A stretch of 64,000 bases of DNA from Microvelia longipes. Lineage: Eukaryota > Arthropoda > Insecta > Hemiptera > Veliidae. The stretch is taken from assembly GCA_018340805.1 (NCBI GenBank), contig JACMZG010000008.1, positions 81,066,444 through 81,130,443 on the forward strand, read 5' to 3'. The notes under the pieces were generated by a model. It worked only from the letters and a program-made list of their open reading frames with translations, did not search any database and was not told where the DNA came from. Each line of letters begins with the position of its first letter. Within the stretch, counting starts at the first letter, position 1. Of this stretch, positions 56,690 through 64,000 are shown one piece after another. A program made the translations under genes and the position numbers.

Positions 56690-56856
56690 GTATTGCATTA
56701 CGTAGGTCTACACAAGGTAGACCTAGTGTAACTTGGGATGAGGAAATGCGTCGAGTTATAGATAGGAAATGTTTATGGCAACGAGTTGCAAATGACAGAA
56801 ATGAATGGAAAAGATTGCTTAGAGTATACTTAGATGTATATTTGTATAAAAAATAA
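56690..56856 (+). mobile_element. RTE-like non-LTR retrotransposon C-terminal remnant
   Basis: The frame to TAA at 56854-56856 gives GRPSVTWDEEMRRVIDRK, then WQRVANDRNEWKRLLRVY. The pattern GRP..W.dd.......W...A.DR..W..L is the extreme C-terminus of RTE-type and related ORF2 proteins. All enzymatic domains are missing. It is followed by A/T simple repeats (TA and GT arrays 56876-57035) that may have grown from its tail. Confidence 0.65.
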
Positions 56857-56874
56857 ATTAAAATAATAATATTG

Positions 56875-56875
<1 letters not shown>

Positions 56876-56914
<39 letters not shown>

Positions 56915-57055
56915 ATATATGTGTGTAGTATGTGTATGTGTATGTGTGTGTTATATTTGTATATATGTGTGTATATATATGTATATATATGTATGTATGT
57001 GTGTATATGTGTAGTGTGTGTATATATATATATAAAATAATAATAATAAATAAAT
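56876..57055. repeat. (TA)n/(GT)n compound microsatellite
   Basis: TA run, then alternating TGTGTG and TATATA, ending AATAATAATAAATAAATAAAT. Confidence 0.92.
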
Positions 57056-57059
57056 AAAT

Positions 57060-57473
57060 TTAAGTATAAGATTATTTCACTTGTAATAGATTGTGTTTTT
57101 TTTAGTTTTTTAGATAATTGTAGTTATAATTATATTGTTTATTGTGTATTTATTATGTTATTTATTTGTTAATTTATTATATAGATATTAGGCATGTATG
57201 CATGTTAATATAGTTTAAGAAATATTACTTATAAAAATTGTTAAATTATTTAGAGCATTAAAAAATAAAATAAATAAAAATAAAAAAAATAAAAATAAAA
57301 AAAAAATCAACTCATAGGTTAACTCAAATTTAAACTTTAGTTTTAATTTTATTCAAGTCCAAGCTAGACAAGCCTCTAAGGTACCACGGCTCAGGCCGAT
57401 TTGCATGAAATAAAAAAAAGTTATTAGTCAGTATTAATTTTAATAGTATGTAATTATGTTATGCAATAAATGG

Positions 57474-57504
<31 letters not shown>

Positions 57505-58095
57505 TTGCATTACGTAAAATAAATTTTACTTCAGTGTTTATAAAGCGTTCACAAAAAATAAATGAGGATCTATATATCTTCTCAGATATCTTAAAGGAAA
57601 AGCGAAAAAGGAATAGTCTTGATTTTCTTCATTTCCTTTTATATTACCTTACAAATTTTGAGTTAAGATCTCTAAATGGGATAAGGGGACAAGGAAGGAA
57701 GCATTATGATGGATGGGTTTTCATCTGGTTCTGCACCGGGGTACGAAGTAGAAGTAACGGAGAAGGGCAGTCGCCCTGTGGGACACCGAGAAGGGCTCGA
57801 GACTTAATGTTAATGAAAGACTTCTCTCACCCTAATATTTCTGTTAGATAAATCTTCAGCTATCCCTACTCGATGTCTAATTGGCGCTATAAAAATAATT
57901 TCGAAGCCTTTTTTAACTAAAAGTCTTGTAATTAACTTATAAAAGCTATAATTCATGTGTGGCTGGAGTTTTTATATTAAGCTAGGTATTAAAAATCGGA
58001 TTATTTGAATTCTTATCTCAAGGATGTAGTTTTGTATTGTGAGATGAATAAGACTGGCGTGTATTTTATAGTAAAAAAATAAGTTGTGGAGTCCA
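57060..58095. other. Intergenic DNA with A-rich and TTTA simple repeats
   Basis: A-rich tract at 57260-57308 and (TTTA)n at 57475-57503 flanked by inverted GCAATAAA / TTTATTGC. The GC-richer 57690-57800 has an open frame without recognisable similarity. Confidence 0.35.
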
Positions 58096-58096
58096 G

Positions 58097-58427
58097 GTAT
58101 AAGGAAAAATAAAAAACAAGTCTCTCCACTGATGTTAACGTAATGACAAAGCCAGCTTTTAGACTTTACAGTCCATCACCAGTGCCGGCGAGATGCGAAG
58201 AAAGTGTTAAGAACCGGAAGTGATTGAGTCGTCAAACTCGTTGAAATCGACTCAACGAGTATCAACTTAGTCGATTTCAACGAGTTGGAAGACTTAATCC
58301 CTTCCGGTTCTTAACACTTTCTTCGCATTTCGCCGGCACTTATGATGGACTGTTAAGTCTGAAAGCTGCCTTTGTCATTACTTAAACATCAGTGCAGAGA
58401 CTTGTTTTTTTCCTTGTATGGTATAAG
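58097..58427. mobile_element. 330-bp palindromic element (P4)
   Basis: Two arms of about 155 bp, reverse complements with scattered differences, around a 16-nt loop (58253-58268). Inner stem CGTTGAAATCGACT / AGTCGATTTCAACG. The arms contain AGTGCCGGCGAGATGCGAAG and TTAAGAACCGGAAG. No ORF. Confidence 0.85.
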
Positions 58428-58665
58428 GTTCTTTACACTAAATGTAACGACATGGAGTCATATATTTTTCCGCAGGGAGTTGTTAATAAAGCCTGACAAC
58501 TTTGTTTTATTTTTTAGGCGATCTATCGCTTTTCTATCAACCCAATGAGGTATCTATACATAAAACTTGTTATCAACAAATCCTCTGATTACCTCTGACC
58601 TTTCACCCCTAACTTGTTAAAAATAAGGTATAGTTGTAATTTTTTAATGGAAATATATATGTTGT

Positions 58666-58668
<3 letters not shown>

Positions 58669-58747
<79 letters not shown>
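58669..58747. repeat. (TA)n microsatellite
   Basis: Near-pure TA, about 80 bp. Confidence 0.95.
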
Positions 58748-58749
<2 letters not shown>

Positions 58750-58750
<1 letters not shown>

Positions 58751-59680
58751 AAAAATAGCAAAGAAATAAAATAAGTCATTGACTTAACAACTAACATTTT
58801 CCGATGAAAATGTCGTTTCTTGTTCCTTTAAGACACTTTATAAGCTAGATTAAGTAACATTGGGTAAAGTAACTTTGTGATTGAACGAGAACAAATCTCA
58901 ATTAGACGTTTATTAAACGGTTGTATAGAACAGGGAGGGGTCACTAAAATCATCCCTTAATATTTTCCGGTCAATTTAGTCTTGGAAAAATATGGGGTGA
59001 AACTTTTACCTTAAGAGGGGTCAAGTTATAAACTTTTCCACTAGTATCGCTAGTGCTCCCTTCTTTATAAACTAGTCATTTATATGGAAATTACTTTACC
59101 CCTAAGAAGGAAAACTTAAGTCAAGAAAATCTTGTATCATTTGTTAAGATATGAATGAAAAATACTTCTTTTCCTTAAAATATAAGAAAATAAGGGTGAA
59201 TTTTTCAAGGAAAAGGGTCAGTCTGTAATATACAATATCTATGTTAGCGATATTGAACATAAGGTTCACTTATCTAGCAAAGCCCCTAGACTTTGTGGCC
59301 AGTTCTAAGTAACATATTTGTCCCATTTATTTTGTTCTGATAAAGTTATGACGGGAAGGGAAAGTTTAATATAAGTTATATAGATGTCTTGTTTTTCTTT
59401 ATGTTTCCACTGGTTATTGTTTTTGCTTTTTACCTTATATCGGTTTGAAAAATGAAGTCCTTGTATTGTCGTAGATTTAAGTAGGAACTACATCAAAAAC
59501 AGCACTCATATCGTGGTAGCTTCCCTGCTCTCAAAACTTTAGGTCAAAAGGATGTTAAGCAAAGTGGATGACCAGCTAAGTCGATTTGGCACGTAACCCC
59601 ATGAAACCATGTAAATGACCCCCTTAAGTCTATTAGCCCTTAAGTTTGTTAACCAAAAACAAACTGCTTATGGTAACTTC
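58750..59680. other. Intergenic DNA with no recognised element
   Basis: AT-rich; nothing coding recognised. Confidence 0.35.
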
Positions 59681-59684
59681 AGTA

Positions 59685-59965
59685 AGCGCAGTGGAATTTT
59701 TCCATGATAATATCAACACCAACAACCTTTTTCCACTAATTTCAACTTTATTTTGTAGAGCCGGCTTTCGGCAATAATGACATCTACAGTGCCCTGGTGA
59801 GATGTTGAGTCTTTCAATTCATGGAATCTGAATTGAAAGACTCAACATCTCTCCACGGCACTGTAGATGTCATTATTGCCGAAAGCCGCCTCTGCAAAAT
59901 AAAGTTTAAATTAGTGGAAAGACGTTGTTGGTGTTGATATTATTAAACTGCTTATGCTTCTTACG
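59685..59965. mobile_element. 280-bp palindromic element (P5)
   Basis: Arms of about 115-135 bp around a 9-nt loop (59821-59829). Inner stem CTTTCAATTC / GAATTGAAAG. The arms contain AGCCGGCTTTCGGCAATAATGACATC and CATCTACAGTGCC. It shares AGCC(A/G)GCTTT and AGTGCC.GG.GAGATG with P4, so the two are probably related. One arm also occurs at 20035-20120. Confidence 0.85.
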
Positions 59966-59969
59966 AACT

Positions 59970-62940
59970 GCGCAATAAATACATTATCTGTGCAAAGTAT
60001 GAATTTAGATTTAGAATGAAATAAAATTAATCAAATTAAATGTAGATAACTTAAATTCAGACGCAAATTTACCTTACGAAAAAAAAATTTTATTGTAGGT
60101 TGTAATCAATTAATAAAAATTAATATACTTTATTTCACTTGTTACCCCCTCGTATCTTAATATGTTTAAATAATTAAAAGTTTGTCATTTAATTGTTTTA
60201 TTTGCTATAAAGTCTTAATATATGTTGCGTTTTGCACTTTTTGCTGTAACCATGCTAGGGAAGGTAAGTTCGATCCTATTTATGTCTTCAACGACGTTCA
60301 GTCAAGTTCCCATCACGTGATCCCCTTTATTCCAAGATCCTATTGACCAAAAATCTTTTTACCAATTACATGGCATGAGCTATGGTATGCTTCGATGGCA
60401 TACACAGTTAACTATTGTGAGATAATAGTAAAATTGTAACCAATATTTTTTTTATTTCTATGTTATCTGATACCGTTTGTAATAAAACGAAATCTCAAGA
60501 AGGTCTATTTTACTACCGAAAGCTCAAATTTTGGTTTTTATTTTATCTGACCGCTACCTCATTACTTAAATGTTGTTTAAAAAGTTTTTCAAACAATTAT
60601 TATTGTACTAGCTTTATATTACTGCTGAAGTTTATGAATTATAAAATACAAAAATGAGAATAAAAAGACTTTAATTTAAGTCAACAGCAAAAATGTTAAA
60701 TATATATTAGCTATTGGTGTACACATACATTGCAATAAATGATCATTTTGAAATGAAAAAATTTATTGCTCCAAACAACTTCTTTTGGCTGAAACGGATT
60801 TTGAGCCAATAAAAATATTTTATTGGTCGGGGTCCCCCTTATAAATTTTGGGGATGCCGCCCCTCAGAAAAGTGTTACAAAAATGTATCGGTCCTCTGTA
60901 TAAATTCAAAAATACCACTCCTAAGAAAAGGATATATTGGTTTTAATCCCCTAATAATAGGAAACATTCATTATTCCTAAGGGAGAAAAGTGCTTCTTTA
61001 CTCCCTAAAAATTAGTCAATAAACTTCACATTATACACCGTCTGGAGATAAAATAATTTAAGAACTATAAAAAAAAAACTATTAAAAATTGAAAGAGACC
61101 GATCGAAATATGTTTAATTCAATATATTTTAGTGAGGAACATAAAAAAAATGTAGCAATAAACTCGTATTTAATTTGTTTTTTTATTAGCGATTATCTCA
61201 ACTATACGTATACAATTAATTCTCAATAACGCCATTAATTAATAATTTGTCTTATTTGCTATAATTCTGAGCTAAAGAAGGACGTATGGAATACCTGTCA
61301 AACAAAAATTTAATGTGATAAAGAAGCTTTTTGTAGAGAAGCTGTAATTTTTGTAGCGAGATGATGCTTAACACATTTAGTTAACTTAAATTTCAAATCC
61401 AAACCGCTTATTAAAAAATTAAAATTTATTTGTTTCAATTTTTTTTCTCTCCTTTTAATATCGCTTTTATTTAAAAGAGAAGATTATAAATTGTTTTTAC
61501 GTAATTTGAAAAAAAACCTTAATTGGGCGTTTTATTTTGTGATATATGATTGTATAATGTTAGGTTTTTGAACACCAATAAAGAACTGTTTTAATCAAAA
61601 TAAATTTTCGACGGAATTAAAAACCAGGTTTTTAAAAAACGAGGCGTCTAGAGGCATAATTAGTTTCAATTTTTTAAATTGAAAAATGTGATGAAGAAAT
61701 TTTTACGTACAATTTTTTATGGCATATTAATATATGAGTTTTACATTAACTGTAATAATGCGTGTACTTTTAAACGTAGATTTAAATAAAAATGTACCCG
61801 CAACTATCTAGTAATCTAGAATTGCAAAACACTTAAGTTTGACTTTGACTTATTTATGTACTCTTGACGTAAGCACAGATAAGTATCTTTCCAACGTATT
61901 GTTCTAGAATACTACCTGAATTCAAGTGAAGGATGGTTGAGATGGAGAGCAAATTATTTAAACATTATTTCTACTATCAGAATTTTAATTTGTTACCTGA
62001 TATTTCTGAAATGATATTGGTGAAATAAGTTTTTTTAGTATTACCTAAAACAAAATATTAAATAATATTAGTAAATTGCAAAAGTCAACAAAAATAAGAA
62101 AAGATAAAAGTATATAAGTAGCTTGAAACTTGTGGAAACATACTTCGTACAAAATCATGTTGTCGAAACTTCTAAGCAGTACTAATTCTAAGCAGGCGGA
62201 ATTTACCTCCCCCTCCCCCCCACTTACCCCTTTACGGCCGTTATCCAAACAACGGATTTAACATCATTTTCTAATAATAATTTCAAAAAGTGAAAAAAAA
62301 GAAAAACATTACTTCTCTTGAACGTAAAGTATAAAATATTATTTTATATAAAATAATTTTTCAGTATTTCCCTCTTATATGTTGGGTAATAAAATGTCTT
62401 TAAATGTTTCTGGGTAAACTATATGAATGGTTTGAAACGCGGTGAAGGTATTGGTTTTATTGTTTTTGGTCTGTTGAGGGTCAGCTGGGACCACTGGGGT
62501 GGAAATGACCGCAACGCTAAGGTTGCATTTTACGACCACTTTCCCCCCAATTTTCTTCCTGTTTAAGTTTTTACAGAGAAACATTAAACTTATTACCTGG
62601 TAAATGTATAACCGTAAAAATACGTAAGAAACATAACCTCCCTTATTAACGAAATTACGTTCATGAATGATGAAATCCCTTTAATATCTCTCTAATACCC
62701 TTCATGAATGAAACTGAGTTCGAAGCTATTAGAGCTACATTGCATTTGCAATGCTCCCTTTTATCGTTCTAGAGCATTGAACCCTCACCATCCTTATTAA
62801 GGAATTACGTCTTTTAAACACAACACATTGTACTTGCAAATACTGATAAGTACTTTGTATGAAATCGGAAAATGTATATAATGTACTTATATACACATAG
62901 ACATGTATATATAAACATATAAAGCATTTTAACTTTCCTT
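59970..62940. other. Intergenic DNA with little recognised
   Basis: AT-rich. Around 60810-60960 two or three diverged units (GGTCGGGGTCCCCCTTATAAATTTTGG...CCCCTCAGAAAAG) form a degenerate tandem repeat. A minus-strand open frame at 62375-62584 has no recognisable domain. Confidence 0.35.
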
Positions 62941-62941
62941 A

Positions 62942-62942
<1 letters not shown>

Positions 62943-63009
<67 letters not shown>
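62943..63009. repeat. (TA)n microsatellite
   Basis: TA run with one TAG interruption, directly left of the repeat at 63012. Confidence 0.95.
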
Positions 63010-63011
<2 letters not shown>

Positions 63012-63013
<2 letters not shown>

Positions 63014-63262
63014 ATTTTACCTTTGCTTACTTTATTCAGTGTTTAACTTGTGGAAAGAAAATGTATGACTTTGTTCAGTTGTGTGCATGTCAACGAGGAC
63101 GGTAAATTCGACGTTTTACTTTTACTATGGAAGGCATCTTCAAGGATGTAGGCCATCCCAGAAGGGTTGCATCCCTGATTGTGTACTTATAAATTACTGC
63201 ACAATGTACGATAAAACTGATACTGTTTCAGTTCTGTAGAAAATATTTATTTCATGAGGAAA
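63012..63262. repeat. Anonymous interspersed repeat, copy 2 (partner at 22126)
   Basis: TTTACCTTTGCTTACTTTATTCAGTGTTTAACTTGTGGAAAGAAA, CATCTTCAAGGATGTAGGCCATCCC and TGATACTGTTTCAGTTCTGTAGAAAA match 22126-22395 in order. Coding capacity none. Confidence 0.65.
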
Positions 63263-63354
63263 TTTTAGCGAAAAATTCACTAATTATGTGGCTTGTATGG
63301 CGGGAATGGGACCAAAAGCGTTTAAATTTCTTGTTCTTCACAATGAAAAAATTT

Positions 63355-63373
63355 TATATATATTATATATATA

Positions 63374-63439
<66 letters not shown>
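63355..63439. repeat. (TA)n microsatellite next to a possible TIR
   Basis: TA array ending directly at CAGGGTGGTACATTTAAAATAAATCACCCTA (63440-63470), itself an imperfect palindrome of transposon-end type. Confidence 0.6.
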
Positions 63440-63442
<3 letters not shown>

Positions 63443-63474
63443 GGTGGTACATTTAAAATAAATCACCCTAATTA

Positions 63475-64000
63475 ATTCAGCTTATTGTGGACCTATAATC
63501 GCAATGAAATTGGAATCTATCCCCACTAAGTAAACCACTGGAAGTGTTTTACCACCATACAACATCACAAATCACAAAACAAAATTAAATCCCAAATATT
63601 CTATATAATAGAAGTCCTCATATTCAGTTACGGTCATTAAATTCTAAATAAACAACAACAACAACCACTGGAAGTCCAAATACCCATTTTTTGCCGGTAA
63701 TTCTTCAAAGAGTTATCGTTTAGCACACATAAGTACTATTACCCATTAATTAGTTAAAAATAAGCTTACTGATTCTACCAGAATTCATCATTTCTAATAC
63801 ATTGTATGGAAAAAATAGAGGTCTGGGAAAAATTACCGGAATTCAACGATATTGGTATCAAATTGTCCAGAGTAGAAATAATACAGTTTCCGAAATGATC
63901 CATATAATAGTATGCTTCAATTTAAATTTTTTAAGTCACCATAGAAAAACACATTTTAATAATCAGATTACCATACATATCAGACGATTACCACAATAAT
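63475..64000. other. Intergenic DNA to the window end, no recognised element
   Basis: AT-rich. ACCACTGGAAGT occurs twice (about 63534 and 63664). No gene. Confidence 0.35.

Noticed and set aside
57456..57851. 131-codon frame
   Set aside because: Starts in a (TTTA)n repeat and has no recognisable protein part.
62375..62584. Minus-strand frame with LSVAVISTPVVPADPQQTK, and a GGGTAAGT donor-like site at about 62228
   Set aside because: Could be a non-coding or coding exon, but no partner exon or family could be seen.

Overview
This window is animal nuclear DNA, very AT-rich and crowded with repeats, and almost certainly from an insect. I recognise one gene: trachealess (trh, the insect orthologue of NPAS1/NPAS3), a bHLH-PAS transcription factor, on the minus strand. 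The exon with the start codon (coding part 19320-19489) encodes the characteristic Trh N-terminus. An exon near the left edge (427-662) encodes the complete bHLH domain. They join in frame across an 18.7 kb intron (663-19319) that must use a GC-AG splice pair. The PAS domains and the rest of the gene lie beyond coordinate 1. No other gene could be supported. A sap-feeding hemipteran would suit this repeat-bloated, AT-rich style, but that is only a guess.

Layout. 1-426 is the start of trh intron 2 and holds a long-inverted-repeat element. 427-662 is the bHLH exon. 663-19319 is intron 1, filled with interspersed repeats, several minisatellites, a 1.5 kb 22-bp satellite and (TA)n arrays. 19320-19489 is the first coding exon. 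19490 to about 19700 is its 5' UTR and proximal flank, higher in GC, with a TACGTG core (the site bound by Trh:Tango and Sim:Tango dimers) 54 bp upstream of the ATG. From there to 64000 is upstream intergenic DNA made mostly of transposable-element debris, palindromic elements and satellites.

The dominant repeat is a family of about 0.8 kb with about seventeen whole or partial copies. It carries a segment that aligns to the 5S rRNA gene from roughly nt 24 to nt 100, including the internal pol III promoter (box A, intermediate element, box C). It also has a GAGCGAAGCGAG palindrome and one terminus ending in a T-run, and its other terminus folds into a hairpin. I did not recognise it as a named family. 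Other families are a TIR-bearing MITE of about 270 bp (four copies), a foldback element with arms of about 285 bp built from subrepeats, four further palindromic elements, a long-TIR family present at 1-312, 16.5 kb and 38.6 kb, three 5'-truncated non-LTR retrotransposon ends, a tRNA-derived SINE, and a two-copy anonymous repeat (22.1 and 63.0 kb).

Most open reading frames over 60 codons here are artefacts of satellites, TA arrays or repeat copies. The two real exons were found from conserved protein sequence and splice signals, not ORF length. All homology calls come from reading; no alignment or database search was run.
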